Numbered from the stretch's first letter, positions 25,101 to 38,944 are shown. The stretch is 64,000 bases of DNA from Euwallacea fornicatus (GCF_040115645.1 NW_027096023.1:896001-960000), one strand, 5' to 3'. Notes: generated by a model from the sequence alone, not told the origin. Numbers and translations are program-made.

Positions 25101-27621
25101 TTCAAATTTCGTCAGCAATGGCTCAAATGAATAAGCTCGACTTGCTCTTTAATATCACTTACACATTTAGTGGGATATTGTTGCGTTTTCGAGACAAAGA
25201 GTAATTTCTTTGCTCAAACTCACATATTTTGTGACATTTCAAACTTTGAAAATTCATAACTTCGACAAATGATGTTCAAATTTCGTCAGCAATGGCTCAA
25301 ATGAATTAGCTCGACTTGCTGTTTAATATCACTTACACATTTAGTGGGATATTGTTGCGTTTTCGAGATAAAGAGTAATTTCTTTGCTCAAACTCACATA
25401 TTTTGTGACATTTCAAACTTTGAAAATTCATAACTTCGACAAATGATGTTTCAATTTCGTCAGCAATGGCTCAAATGAATAAGCTCGACTTGCTGTTTAA
25501 TATAACTTACACAGTTTAGTGGCATGTTGTTGCGTTTTCGAGACAAAGAGTAATTTCTTTGCTCAAACTCACATATTTTGTGACTTTTCAAACTTTGAAA
25601 ATTCATAACTTCGACAAATGATGTTCAAATTTCGTCAGCAATGGCTCAAATGAATAAGCTCGACTTGCTCTTTAATATCACTTACACATTTAGTGGGATA
25701 TTGTTGCGTTTTCGAGACAAAGAGTAATTTCTTTGCTCAAACTCACATATTTTGTGACATTTCAAACTTTGAAAATTCATAACTTCGACAAATGATGTTC
25801 AAATTTCGTCAGCAATGGCTCAAATGAATTAGCTCGACTTGCTGTTTAATATCACTTACACATTTAGTGGGATATTGTTGCGTTTTCGAGATAAAGAGTA
25901 ATTTCTTTGCTCAAACTCACATATTTTGTGACATTTCAAACTTTGAAAATTCATAACTTCGACAAATGATGTTTCAATTTCGTCAGCAATGGCTCAAATG
26001 AATAAGCTCGACTTGCTGTTTAATATAACTTACACAGTTTAGTGGCATGTTGTTGCGTTTTCGAGACAAAGAGTAATTTCTTTGCTCAAACTCACATATT
26101 TTGTGACTTTTCAAACTTTGAAAATTCATAACTTCGACAAATGATGTTCAAATTTCGTCAGCAATGGCTCAAATGAATAAGCTCGACTTGCTCTTTAATA
26201 TCACTTACACATTTAGTGGGATATTGTTGCGTTTTCGAGACAAAGAGTAATTTCTTTGCTCAAACTCACATATTTTGTGACATTTCAAACTTTGAAAATT
26301 CATAACTTCGACAAATGATGTTCAAATTTCGTCAGCAATGGCTCAAATGAATAAGCTCGACTTGCTGTCTAATATAACTTACACAGTTTAGTGGCATGTT
26401 GTTGCGGTTTCGAGACAAAGAGTAATTTCTTTGCTCAAACTCACATATTTTGTGACATTTCAAACTTTGAAAATTAATAACTTCGACAAATGATGTTCAA
26501 ATTTCGTCAGCAATGGCTCAAATGAATAAGCTCGACTTGCTGTTTAATATAACTTACACAGTTTAGTGGCATGTTGTTGCGGTTTCGAGACAAAGAGTAA
26601 TTTCTTTGCTCAAACTCACATATTTTGTGACATTTCAAACTTTGAAAATTCATAACTTCGACAAATGATGTTTCAATTTCGTCAGCAATGGCTCAAATGA
26701 ATAAGCTCGACTTGCTGTTTAATATAACTTACACAGTTTAGTGGCATGTTGTTGCGTTTTCGAGACAAAGAGTAATTTCTTTGCTCAAACTCACATATTT
26801 TGTGACTTTTCAAACTTTGAAAATTCATAACTTCGACAAATGATGTTCAAATTTCGTCAGCAATGGCTCAAATGAATAAGCTCGACTTGCTCTTTAATAT
26901 CACTTACACATTTAGTGGGATATTGTTGCGTTTTCGAGACAAAGAGTAATTTCTTTGCTCAAACTCACATATTTTGTGACATTTCAAACTTTGAAAATTC
27001 ATAACTTCGACAAATGATGTTCAAATTTCGTCAGCAATGGCTCAAATGAATAAGCTCGACTTGCTGTCTAATATAACTTACACAGTTTAGTGGCATGTTG
27101 TTGCGGTTTCGAGACAAAGAGTAATTTCTTTGCTCAAACTCACATATTTTGTGACTTTTCAAACTTTGAAAATTCATAACTTCGACAAATGATGTTCAAA
27201 TTTCGTCAGCAATGGCTCAAATGAATAAGCTCGACTTGCTCTTTAATATCACTTACACATTTAGTGGGATATTGTTGCGTTTTCGAGACAAAGAGTAATT
27301 TCTTTGCTCAAACTCACATATTTTGTGACATTTCAAACTTTGAAAATTCATAACTTCGACAAATGATGTTCAAATTTCGTCAGCAATGGCTCAAATGAAT
27401 AAGCTCGACTTGCTCTTTAATATCACTTACACAGTTTAGTGGCATGATGTTGCGTTTTCGAGATAAACAGTAATTTCTTTGCTCAAACTCACATATTTTG
27501 TGACTTTTCAAACTTTGAAAATTCATAACTTCGACAAATAATGTTCAAATTTCGTCAGCAATGGCTCAAATGAATAAGCTCGACTTGCTGTTTAATATAA
27601 CTTACACAGTTTAGTGGCATG
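16615..27621 (+). repeat. Second sub-array, built from a doubled 32-monomer block
   Basis: It holds 63 monomers, 18 with the short tail. Nearly all of it belongs to the two copies of the 5,591-bp block. Several variants are seen only here: gagataaagag (18 t with 22 g), gctgtcta (146 c), acacagattag (164 a) and aataaactc (132 a). Each occurs in both copies. The mixture of haplotypes is intermediate between the left and right sub-arrays. Confidence 0.88.
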
Positions 27622-27722
27622 TTGTTGCGTTTTCGAGATAAACAGTAATTTCTTTGCTCAAACTCACATATTTTGTGACTTTTCAAACTTTGAAAATTCA
27701 TAACTTCGACAAATGATGTTCA
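22132..27722 (+). repeat. 32-monomer block (5,591 bp), copy 2
   Basis: It abuts copy 1 directly. The match continues another 132 bp into what would be a third copy and stops at 27855 (t, against a at 22264). Thus 16541-22263 equals 22132-27854, a 5,723-bp apparent identity at a 5,591-bp period. It carries every private variant of copy 1, so the duplication is younger than all of those mutations. Confidence 0.92.
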
Positions 27723-27855
27723 AATTTCGTCAGCAATGGCTCAAATGAATAAGCTCGACTTGCTGTTTAATATAACTTACACAGTTTAGTGGCATGTTGT
27801 TGCGTTTTCGAGATAAACAGTAATTTCTTTGCTCAAACTCACATATTTTGTGACT

Positions 27856-29075
27856 TTTCAAACTTTGAAAATTCATAACTTCGACAAATGATGTTCAAAT
27901 TTCGTCAGCAATGGCTCAAATGAATAAGCTCGACTTGCTGTTTAATATAACTTACACATTTAGTGGGATATTGTTGCGTTTTCGAGACAAAGAGTAATTT
28001 CTTTGCTCAAACTCACATATTTTGTGACATTTCAAACTTTGAAAATTCATAACTTCGACAAATGATGTTCAAATTTCGTCAGCAATGGCTCAAATGAATT
28101 AGCTCGACTTGCTGTTTAATATCACTTACACATTTAGTGGGATATTGTTGCGTTTTCGAGACAAAGAGTAATTTCTTTGCTCAAACTCACATATTTTGTG
28201 ACATTTCAAACTTTGAAAATTCATAACTTCGACAAATGATGTTCAAATTTCGTCAGCAATGGCTCAAATGAATAAGCTCGACTTGCTGTTTAATATCACT
28301 TACACATTTAGTGGGATATTGTTGCGTTTTCGAGACAAAGAGTAATTTCTTTGCTCAAACTCACATATTTTGTGACATTTCAAACTTTGAAAATTCATAA
28401 CTTCGACAAATGATGTTCAAATTTCGTCAGCAATGGCTCAAATGAATAAGCTCGACTTGCTCTTTAATATCACTTACACAGTTTAGTGGCATGATGTTGC
28501 GTTTTCGAGATAAACAGTAATTTCTTTGCTCAAACTCACATATTTTGTGACTTTTCAAACTTTGAAAATTCATAACTTCGACAAATGATGTTCAAATTTC
28601 GTCAGCAATGGCTCAAATGAATAAGCTCGACTTGCTCTTTAATATCACTTACACATTTAGTGGGATATTGTTGCGTTTTCGAGACAAAGAGTAATTTCTT
28701 TGCTCAAACTCACATATTTTGTGACATTTCAAACTTTGAAAATTCATAACTTCGACAAATGATGTTCAAATTTCGTCAGCAATGGCTCAAATGAATAAGC
28801 TCGACTTGCTCTTTAATATCACTTACACAGTTTAGTGGCATGATGTTGCGTTTTCGAGATAAACAGTAATTTCTTTGCTCAAACTCACATATTTTGTGAC
28901 TTTTCAAACTTTGAAAATTCATAACTTCGACAAATGATGTTCAAATTTCGTCAGCAATGGCTCAAATGAATAAGCTCGACTTGCTCTTTAATATCACTTA
29001 CACAGTTTAGTGGCATGATGTTGCGTTTTCGAGATAAACAGTAATTTCTTTGCTCAAACTCACATATTTTGTGAC
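27856..29075 (+). repeat. Seven-monomer tandem duplication (1,221 bp), copy 1
   Basis: It matches 29077-30296 over 1,220 bp, starting just after the base that also ends the 5,591-bp match. Shared landmarks are gaattagc (28095/29316) and the same order of short tails and a1 copies. The flanking site-59 base is t at 27855, a at 29076 and t at 30297, the only difference seen at this register. Confidence 0.88.
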
Positions 29076-29076
29076 A

Positions 29077-30296
29077 TTTCAAACTTTGAAAATTCATAAC
29101 TTCGACAAATGATGTTCAAATTTCGTCAGCAATGGCTCAAATGAATAAGCTCGACTTGCTGTTTAATATAACTTACACATTTAGTGGGATATTGTTGCGT
29201 TTTCGAGACAAAGAGTAATTTCTTTGCTCAAACTCACATATTTTGTGACATTTCAAACTTTGAAAATTCATAACTTCGACAAATGATGTTCAAATTTCGT
29301 CAGCAATGGCTCAAATGAATTAGCTCGACTTGCTGTTTAATATCACTTACACATTTAGTGGGATATTGTTGCGTTTTCGAGACAAAGAGTAATTTCTTTG
29401 CTCAAACTCACATATTTTGTGACATTTCAAACTTTGAAAATTCATAACTTCGACAAATGATGTTCAAATTTCGTCAGCAATGGCTCAAATGAATAAGCTC
29501 GACTTGCTGTTTAATATCACTTACACATTTAGTGGGATATTGTTGCGTTTTCGAGACAAAGAGTAATTTCTTTGCTCAAACTCACATATTTTGTGACATT
29601 TCAAACTTTGAAAATTCATAACTTCGACAAATGATGTTCAAATTTCGTCAGCAATGGCTCAAATGAATAAGCTCGACTTGCTCTTTAATATCACTTACAC
29701 AGTTTAGTGGCATGATGTTGCGTTTTCGAGATAAACAGTAATTTCTTTGCTCAAACTCACATATTTTGTGACTTTTCAAACTTTGAAAATTCATAACTTC
29801 GACAAATGATGTTCAAATTTCGTCAGCAATGGCTCAAATGAATAAGCTCGACTTGCTCTTTAATATCACTTACACATTTAGTGGGATATTGTTGCGTTTT
29901 CGAGACAAAGAGTAATTTCTTTGCTCAAACTCACATATTTTGTGACATTTCAAACTTTGAAAATTCATAACTTCGACAAATGATGTTCAAATTTCGTCAG
30001 CAATGGCTCAAATGAATAAGCTCGACTTGCTCTTTAATATCACTTACACAGTTTAGTGGCATGATGTTGCGTTTTCGAGATAAACAGTAATTTCTTTGCT
30101 CAAACTCACATATTTTGTGACTTTTCAAACTTTGAAAATTCATAACTTCGACAAATGATGTTCAAATTTCGTCAGCAATGGCTCAAATGAATAAGCTCGA
30201 CTTGCTCTTTAATATCACTTACACAGTTTAGTGGCATGATGTTGCGTTTTCGAGATAAACAGTAATTTCTTTGCTCAAACTCACATATTTTGTGAC
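29077..30296 (+). repeat. Seven-monomer tandem duplication (1,221 bp), copy 2
   Basis: This is the partner of 27856-29075, separated from it by one base at site 59. It contains seven monomers, four with the short tail, in the same order as copy 1. Confidence 0.88.
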
Positions 30297-30906
30297 TTTT
30301 CAAACTTTGAAAATTCATAACTTCGACAAATGATGTTCAAATTTCGTCAGCAATGGCTCAAATGAATAAGCTCGACTTGCTCTTTAATATCACTTACACA
30401 TTTAGTGGGATATTGTTGCGTTTTCGAGACAAAGAGTAATTTCTTTGCTCAAACTCACATATTTTGTGACATTTCAAACTTTGAAAATTCATAACTTCGA
30501 CAAATGATGTTCAAATTTCGTCAGCAATGGCTCAAATGAATAAGCTCGACTTGCTGTTTAATATAACTTACACAGTTTAGTGGCATGTTGTTGCGTTTTC
30601 GAGATAAACAGTAATTTCTTTGCTCAAACTCACATATTTTGTGACTTTTCAAACTTTGAAAATTCATAACTTCGACAAATGATGTTTCAATTTCGTCAGC
30701 AATGGCTCAAATGAATAAGCTCGACTTGCTGTTTAATATAACTTACACAGTTTAGTGGCATGTTGTTGCGTTTTCGAGATAAACAGTAATTTCTTTGCTC
30801 AAACTCACATATTTTGTGACATTTCAAACTTTGAAAATTCATAACTTCGACAAATGATGTTCAAATTTCGTCAGCAATGGCTCAAATGAATAAGCTCGAC
30901 TTGCTC

Positions 30907-32432
30907 TTTAATATCACTTACACATTTAGTGGGATATTGTTGCGTTTTCGAGACAAAGAGTAATTTCTTTGCTCAAACTCACATATTTTGTGACATTTCA
31001 AACTTTGAAAATTCATAACTTCGACAAATGATGTTCAAATTTCGTCAGCAATGGCTCAAATGAATAAGCTCGACTTGCTGTTTAATATAACTTACACATT
31101 TAGTGGGATATTGTTGCGTTTTCGAGACAAAGAGTAATTTCTTTGCTCAAACTCACATATTTTGTGACATTTCAAACTTTGAAAATTCATAACTTCGACA
31201 AATGATGTTCAAATTTCGTCAGCAATGGCTCAAATGAATAAGCTCGACTTGCTCTTTAATATCACTTACACATTTAGTGGGATATTGTTGCGTTTTCGAG
31301 ACAAAGAGTAATTTCTTTGCTCAAACTCACATATTTTGTGACATTTCAAAATTTGAAAATTCATAACTTCGACAAATGATGTTCAAATTTCGTCAGCAAT
31401 GGCTCAAATGAATAAGCTCGACTTGCTGTTTAATATAACTTACACAGTTTAGTGGCATGTTGTTGCGTTTTCGAGATAAACAGTAATTTCTTTGCTCAAA
31501 CTCACATATTTTGTGACTTTTCAAACTTTGAAAATTCATAACTTCGACAAATGATGTTCAAATTTCGTCAGCAATGGCTCAAATGAATAAGCTCGACTTG
31601 CTGTTTAATATAACTTACACATTTAGTGGGATATTGTTGCGTTTTCGAGACAAAGAGTAATTTCTTTGCTCAAACTCACATATTTTGTGACATTTCAAAC
31701 TTTGAAAATTCATAACTTCGACAAATGATGTTCAAATTTCGTCAGCAATGGCTCAAATGAATAAGCTCGACTTGCTGTTTAATATAACTTACACATTTAG
31801 TGGGATATTGTTGCGTTTTCGAGACAAAGAGTAATTTCTTTGCTCAAACTCACATATTTTGTGACTTTTCAAACTTTGACAATTCATAACTTCGACAAAT
31901 GATGTTCAAATTTCGTCAGCAATGGCTCAAATGAATAAGCTCGACTTGCTGTTTAATATCACTTACACATTTAGTGGGATATTGTTGCGTTTTCGAGACA
32001 AAGAGTAATTTCTTTGCTCAAACTCACATATTTTGTGAAATTTCAAACTTTGAAAATTCATAACTTCGACAAATGATGTTCAAATTTCGTCAGCAATGGC
32101 TCAAATGAATAAGCTCGACTTGCTGTTTAATATAACTTACACAGTTTAGTGGCAAGTTGTTGCGTTTTCGAGATAAACGGTAATTTCTTTGCTCAAACTC
32201 ACATATTTTGTGACTTTTCAAACTTTGAAAATTAATAACTTCGACAAATGATGTTCAAATTTCTTCAGCAATGGCTCAAATGAATAAGCTCGACTTGCTC
32301 TTTAATATCACTTACACATTTAGTGGGATATTGTTGCGTTTTCGAGACAAAGAGTAATTTCTTTGCTCAAACTCACATATTTTGTGACATTTCAAACTTT
32401 GAAAATTCATAACTTCGACAAATGATGTTCAA
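30907..32432 (+). repeat. Duplicated segment, offset 2,788 bp, copy 1
   Basis: It matches 33695-35220 over 1,526 bp (16-monomer offset, twelve short). It shares rare private changes: tttgacaatt (31874/34662), gtgaaattt (32035/34823) and ggcaagttg (32151/34939). It includes the first gagataaacgg copy. It ends at 32433, where caagtttcg is private to this copy. Confidence 0.9.
32166..32182 (+). other. CENP-B-box-like site (first of 18)
   Basis: The motif tttcgagataaacggta matches the CENP-B box core pattern nTTCGnnnnAnnCGGGn at eight of nine fixed bases; the last G of CGGG is t. It arises from an a-to-g change at site 23 on the gagataaacag background. Starts of the copies found: 32166, 34954, 37047, 37745, 39839, 40188, 40886, 45945, 49782, 50305, 54668, 58858, 59207, 60078, 60601, 60950, 62694 and 63043. 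All other monomers have acag or agag here and match less well. Binding is not implied. CENP-B is known from mammals, and a chance match is quite possible. Confidence 0.55.
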
Positions 32433-33694
32433 GTTTCGTCAGCAATGGCTCAAATGAATAAGCTCGACTTGCTGTTTAATATCACTTACACATTTAGTGG
32501 GATATTGTTGCGTTTTCGAGACAAAGAGTAATTTCTTTGCTCAAACTCACATATTTTGTGACATTTCAAACTTTGAAAATTCATAACTTCGACAAATGAT
32601 GTTCAAATTTCTTCAGCAATGGCTCAAATGAATAAGCTCGACTTGCTCTTTAATATCACTTACACATTTAGTGGGATATTGTTGCGTTTTCGAGACAAAG
32701 AGTAATTTCTTTGCTCAAACTCACATATTTTGTGACATTTCAAACTTTGAAAATTCATAACTTCGACAAATGATGTTCAAATTTCTTCAGCAATGGCTCA
32801 AATGAATAAGCTCGACTTGCTCTTTAATATCACTTACACATTTAGTGGGATATTGTTGCGTTTTCGAGACAAAGAGTAATTTCTTTGCTCAAACTCACAT
32901 ATTTTGTGACATTTCAAACTTTGAAAATTCATAACTTCGACAAATGATGTTCAAATTTCGTCAGCAATGGCTCAAATGAATAAGCTCGACTTGCTGTTTA
33001 ATATAACTTACACAGTTTAGTGGCATGTTGTTGCGTTTTCGAGATAAACAGTAATTTCTTTGCTCAAACTCACATATTTTGTGACTTTTCAAACTTTGAA
33101 AATTCATAACTTCGACAAATGATGTTCAAATTTCGTCAGCAATGGCTCAAATGAATAAGCTCGACTTGCTGTTTAATATCACTTACACATTTAGTGGGAT
33201 ATTGTTGCGTTTTCGAGACAAAGAGTAATTTCTTTGCTCAAACTCACATATTTTGTGACATTTCAAACTTTGAAAATTCATAACTTCGACAAATGATGTT
33301 CAAATTTCTTCAGCAATGGCTCAAATGAATAAGCTCGACTTGCTCTTTAATATCACTTACACATTTAGTGGGATATTGTTGCGTTTTCGAGACAAAGAGT
33401 AATTTCTTTGCTCAAACTCACATATTTTGTGACATTTCAAACTTTGAAAATTCATAACTTCGACAAATGATGTTCAAATTTCGTCAGCAATGGCTCAAAT
33501 GAATAAGCTCGACTTGCTGTTTAATATAACTTACACAGTTTAGTGGCATGTTGTTGCGTTTTCGAGATAAACAGTAATTTCTTTGCTCAAACTCACATAT
33601 TTTGTGACTTTTCAAACTTTGAAAATTCATAACTTCGACAAATGATGTTCAAATTTCGTCAGCAATGGCTCAAATGGATAAGCTCGACTTGCTG

Positions 33695-35220
33695 TTTAAT
33701 ATCACTTACACATTTAGTGGGATATTGTTGCGTTTTCGAGACAAAGAGTAATTTCTTTGCTCAAACTCACATATTTTGTGACATTTCAAACTTTGAAAAT
33801 TCATAACTTCGACAAATGATGTTCAAATTTCGTCAGCAATGGCTCAAATGAATAAGCTCGACTTGCTGTTTAATATAACTTACACATTTAGTGGGATATT
33901 GTTGCGTTTTCGAGACAAAGAGTAATTTCTTTGCTCAAACTCACATATTTTGTGACATTTCAAACTTTGAAAATTCATAACTTCGACAAATGATGTTCAA
34001 ATTTCGTCAGCAATGGCTCAAATGAATAAGCTCGACTTGCTCTTTAATATCACTTACACATTTAGTGGGATATTGTTGCGTTTTCGAGACAAAGAGTAAT
34101 TTCTTTGCTCAAACTCACATATTTTGTGACATTTCAAAATTTGAAAATTCATAACTTCGACAAATGATGTTCAAATTTCGTCAGCAATGGCTCAAATGAA
34201 TAAGCTCGACTTGCTGTTTAATATAACTTACACAGTTTAGTGGCATGTTGTTGCGTTTTCGAGATAAACAGTAATTTCTTTGCTCAAACTCACATATTTT
34301 GTGACTTTTCAAACTTTGAAAATTCATAACTTCGACAAATGATGTTCAAATTTCGTCAGCAATGGCTCAAATGAATAAGCTCGACTTGCTGTTTAATATA
34401 ACTTACACATTTAGTGGGATATTGTTGCGTTTTCGAGACAAAGAGTAATTTCTTTGCTCAAACTCACATATTTTGTGACATTTCAAACTTTGAAAATTCA
34501 TAACTTCGACAAATGATGTTCAAATTTCGTCAGCAATGGCTCAAATGAATAAGCTCGACTTGCTGTTTAATATAACTTACACATTTAGTGGGATATTGTT
34601 GCGTTTTCGAGACAAAGAGTAATTTCTTTGCTCAAACTCACATATTTTGTGACTTTTCAAACTTTGACAATTCATAACTTCGACAAATGATGTTCAAATT
34701 TCGTCAGCAATGGCTCAAATGAATAAGCTCGACTTGCTGTTTAATATCACTTACACATTTAGTGGGATATTGTTGCGTTTTCGAGACAAAGAGTAATTTC
34801 TTTGCTCAAACTCACATATTTTGTGAAATTTCAAACTTTGAAAATTCATAACTTCGACAAATGATGTTCAAATTTCGTCAGCAATGGCTCAAATGAATAA
34901 GCTCGACTTGCTGTTTAATATAACTTACACAGTTTAGTGGCAAGTTGTTGCGTTTTCGAGATAAACGGTAATTTCTTTGCTCAAACTCACATATTTTGTG
35001 ACTTTTCAAACTTTGAAAATTAATAACTTCGACAAATGATGTTCAAATTTCTTCAGCAATGGCTCAAATGAATAAGCTCGACTTGCTCTTTAATATCACT
35101 TACACATTTAGTGGGATATTGTTGCGTTTTCGAGACAAAGAGTAATTTCTTTGCTCAAACTCACATATTTTGTGACATTTCAAACTTTGAAAATTCATAA
35201 CTTCGACAAATGATGTTCAA
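33695..35220 (+). repeat. Duplicated segment, offset 2,788 bp, copy 2
   Basis: This is the partner of 30907-32432. Immediately to its right the sequence switches to matching a different source at an offset of 1,743 bp, with the private aatggataag change at 33671 repeated at 35414. The junction near 35,220 is therefore a mosaic breakpoint. Confidence 0.88.
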
Positions 35221-36832
35221 ATTTCGTCAGCAATGGCTCAAATGAATAAGCTCGACTTGCTGTTTAATATAACTTACACAGTTTAGTGGCATGTTGTTGC
35301 GTTTTCGAGATAAACAGTAATTTCTTTGCTCAAACTCACATATTTTGTGACTTTTCAAACTTTGAAAATTCATAACTTCGACAAATGATGTTCAAATTTC
35401 GTCAGCAATGGCTCAAATGGATAAGCTCGACTTGCTGTTTAATATCACTTACACATTTAGTGGGATATTGTTGCGTTTTCGAGACAAAGAGTAATTTCTT
35501 TGCTCAAACTCACATATTTTGTGACATTTCAAACTTTGAAAATTCATAACTTCGACAAATGATGTTCAAATTTCGTCAGCAATGGCTCAAATGAATAAGC
35601 TCGACTTGCTGTTTAATATAACTTACACAGTTTAGTGGCATGTTGTTGCGTTTTCGAGATAAACAGTAATTTCTTTGCTCAAACTCACATATTTTGTGAC
35701 TTTTCAAACTTTGAAAATTCATAACTTCGACAAATGATGTTTCAATTTCGTCAGCAATGGCTCAAATGAATAAGCTCGACTTGCTGTTTAATATAACTTA
35801 CACAGTTTAGTGGCATGTTGTTGCGTTTTCGAGATAAACAGTAATTTCTTTGCTCAAACTCACATATTTTGTGACATTTCAAACTTTGAAAATTCATAAC
35901 TTCGACAAATGATGTTCAAATTTCGTCAGCAATGGCTCAAATGAATAAGCTCGACTTGCTCTTTAATATCACTTACACATTTAGTGGGATATTGTTGCGT
36001 TTTCGAGACAAAGAGTAATTTCTTTGCTCAAACTCACATATTTTGTGACATTTCAAACTTTGAAAATTCATAACTTCGACAAATGATGTTCAAATTTCGT
36101 CAGCAATGGCTCAAATGAATAAGCTCGACTTGCTGTTTAATATAACTTACACAGTTTAGTGGCATGTTGTTGCGTTTTCGAGATAAACAGTAATTTCTTT
36201 GCTCAAACTCACATATTTTGTGACTTTTCAAACTTTGAAAATTCATAACTTCGACAAATGATGTTCAAATTTCGTCAGCAATGGCTCAAATGAATAAGCT
36301 CGACTTGCTGTTTAATATAACTTACACATTTAGTGGGATATTGTTGCGTTTTCGAGACAAAGAGTAATTTCTTTGCTCAAACTCACATATTTTGTGACAT
36401 TTCAAACTTTGAAAATTCATAACTTCGACAAATGATGTTCAAATTTCGTCAGCAATGGCTCAAATGAATAAGCTCGACTTGCTCTTTAATATCACTTACA
36501 CATTTAGTGGGATATTGTTGCGTTTTCGAGACAAAGCGTAATTTCTTTGCTCAAACTCACATATTTTGTGACATTTCAAAATTTGAAAATTCATAACTTC
36601 GACAAATGATGTTCAAATTTCGTCAGCAATGGCTCAAATGAATAAGCTCGACTTGCTGTTTAATATAACTTACACATTTAGTGGGATATTGTTGCGTTTT
36701 CGAGACAAAGAGTAATTTCTTTGCTAAAACTCACATATTTTGTGACTTTTCAAACTTTGAAAATTCATAACTTCGACAAATGATGTTCAAATTTCGTCAG
36801 CAATGGCTCAAATGAATAAGCTCGACTTGCTG

Positions 36833-38944
36833 TTTAATATCACTTACACATTTAGTGGGATATTGTTGCGTTTTCGAGACAAAGAGTAATTTCTTTGCTC
36901 AAACTCACATATTTTGTGACATTTCAAACTTTGAAAATTCATAACTTCGACAAATGATGTTCAAATTTCGTCAGCAATGGCTCAAATGAATAAGCTCGAC
37001 TTGCTGTTTAATATAACTTACACAGTTTAGTGGCATGTTGTTGCGTTTTCGAGATAAACGGTAATTTCTTTGCTCAAACTCACATATTTTGTGACTTTTC
37101 AAACTTTGAAAATTAATAACTTCGACAAATGATGTTCAAATTTCTTCAGCAATGGCTCAAATGAATAAGCTCGACTTGCTCTTTAATATCACTTACACAT
37201 TTAGTGGGATATTGTTGCGTTTTCGAGACAAAGAGTAATTTCTTTGCTCAAACTCACATATTTTGTGACATTTCAAACTTTGAAAATTCATAACTTCGAC
37301 AAATGATGTTCAAATTTCGTCAGCAATGGCTCAAATGAATAAGCTCGACTTGCTGTTTAATATAACTTACACAGTTTAGTGGCATGTTGTTGCGTTTTCG
37401 AGATAAACAGTAATTTCTTTGCTCAAACTCACATATTTTGTGACATTTCAAACTTTGAAAATTCATAACTTCGACAAATGATGTTCAAATTTCGTCAGCA
37501 ATGGCTCAAATGAATAAGCTCGACTTGCTGTTTAATATCACTTACACATTTAGTGGGATATTGTTGCGTTTTCGAGACAAAGAGTAATTTCTTTGCTCAA
37601 ACTCACATATTTTGTGACATTTCAAACTTTGAAAATTCATAACTTCGACAAATGATGTTCAAATTTCGTCAGCAATGGCTCAAATGAATAAGCTCGACTT
37701 GCTGTTTAATATAACTTACACAGTTTAGTGGCATGTTGTTGCGTTTTCGAGATAAACGGTAATTTCTTTGCTCAAACTCACATATTTTGTGACTTTTCAA
37801 ACTTTGAAAATTAATAACTTCGACAAATGATGTTCAAATTTCTTCAGCAATGGCTCAAATGAATAAGCTCGACTTGCTCTTTAATATCACTTACACATTT
37901 AGTGGGATATTGTTGCGTTTTCGAGACAAAGAGTAATTTCTTTGCTCAAACTCACATATTTTGTGACATTTCAAACTTTGAAAATTCATAACTTCGACAA
38001 ATGATGTTCAAATTTCGTCAGCAATGGCTCAAATGAATAAGCTCGACTTGCTGTTTAATATAACTTACACAGTTTAGTGGCATGTTGTTGCGTTTTCAAG
38101 ATAAACAGTAATTTCTTTGCTCAAACTCACATATTTTGTGACATTTCAAACTTTGAAAATTCATAACTTCGACAAATGATGTTCAAATTTCGTCAGCAAT
38201 GGCTCAAATGAATAAGCTCGACTTGCTGTTTAATATCACTTACACATTTAGTGGGATATTGTTGCGTTTTCGAGACAAAGAGTAATTTCTTTGCTCAAAC
38301 TCACATATTTTGTGACATTTCAAACTTTGAAAATTCATAACTTCGACAAATGATGTTCAAATTTCGTCAGCAATGGCTCAAATGAATAAGCTCGACTTGC
38401 TGTTTAATATAACTTACACAGTTTAGTGGCATGTTGTTGCGTTTTCGAGATAAACAGTAATTTCTTTGCTCAAACTCACATATTTTGTGACTTTTCAAAC
38501 TTTGAAAATTCATAACTTCGACAAATGATGTTTCAATTTCGTCAGCAATGGCTCAAATGAATAAGCTCGACTTGCTGTTTAATATAACTTACACAGTTTA
38601 GTGGCATGTTGTTGCGTTTTCGAGATAAACAGTAATTTCTTTGCTCAAACTCACATATTTTGTGACATTTCAAACTTTGAAAATTCATAACTTCGACAAA
38701 TGATGTTCAAATTTCGTCAGCAATGGCTCAAATGAATAAGCTCGACTTGCTCTTTAATATCACTTACACATTTAGTGGGATATTGTTGCGTTTTCGAGAC
38801 AAAGAGTAATTTCTTTGCTCAAACTCACATATTTTGTGACATTTCAAACTTTGAAAATTCATAACTTCGACAAATGATGTTCAAATTTCGTCAGCAATGG
38901 CTCAAATGAATAAGCTCGACTTGCTGTTTAATATAACTTACACA
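36833..38944 (+). repeat. Duplicated segment, offset 3,141 bp, copy 1
   Basis: It matches 39974-42085 over 2,112 bp (18 monomers, nine short). It includes a private CpG-to-CpA change, gttttcaagataaac (38092/41233). It contains an internal four-monomer repeat of 698 bp, with gagataaacgg at 37051 and 37749. It is bounded by g36832/c39973 and t38945/g42086. Confidence 0.88.

Larger units (their letters stand above)
27622..32156 (+). repeat. Third sub-array, transition to short-form rich
   Basis: It holds 26 monomers, 15 with the short tail by phase arithmetic, a clear rise over the stretch to its left. It begins where the 5,591-bp duplication ends and includes the 1,221-bp tandem duplication (27856-30296). 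The gtttcaattt variant, frequent further left, appears once (30684). Confidence 0.85.

Noticed and set aside
16541..27722. The 5,591-bp identity as certain assembly error
   Set aside because: Identical block copies are expected in young satellites. Without reads neither explanation can be excluded, so it is reported as a finding with a check.
32166..32182. A true CENP-B box
   Set aside because: One of nine fixed bases is wrong (CGGT, not CGGG) in all copies and the host is unlikely to be a mammal. It is kept only as a box-like variant worth testing.
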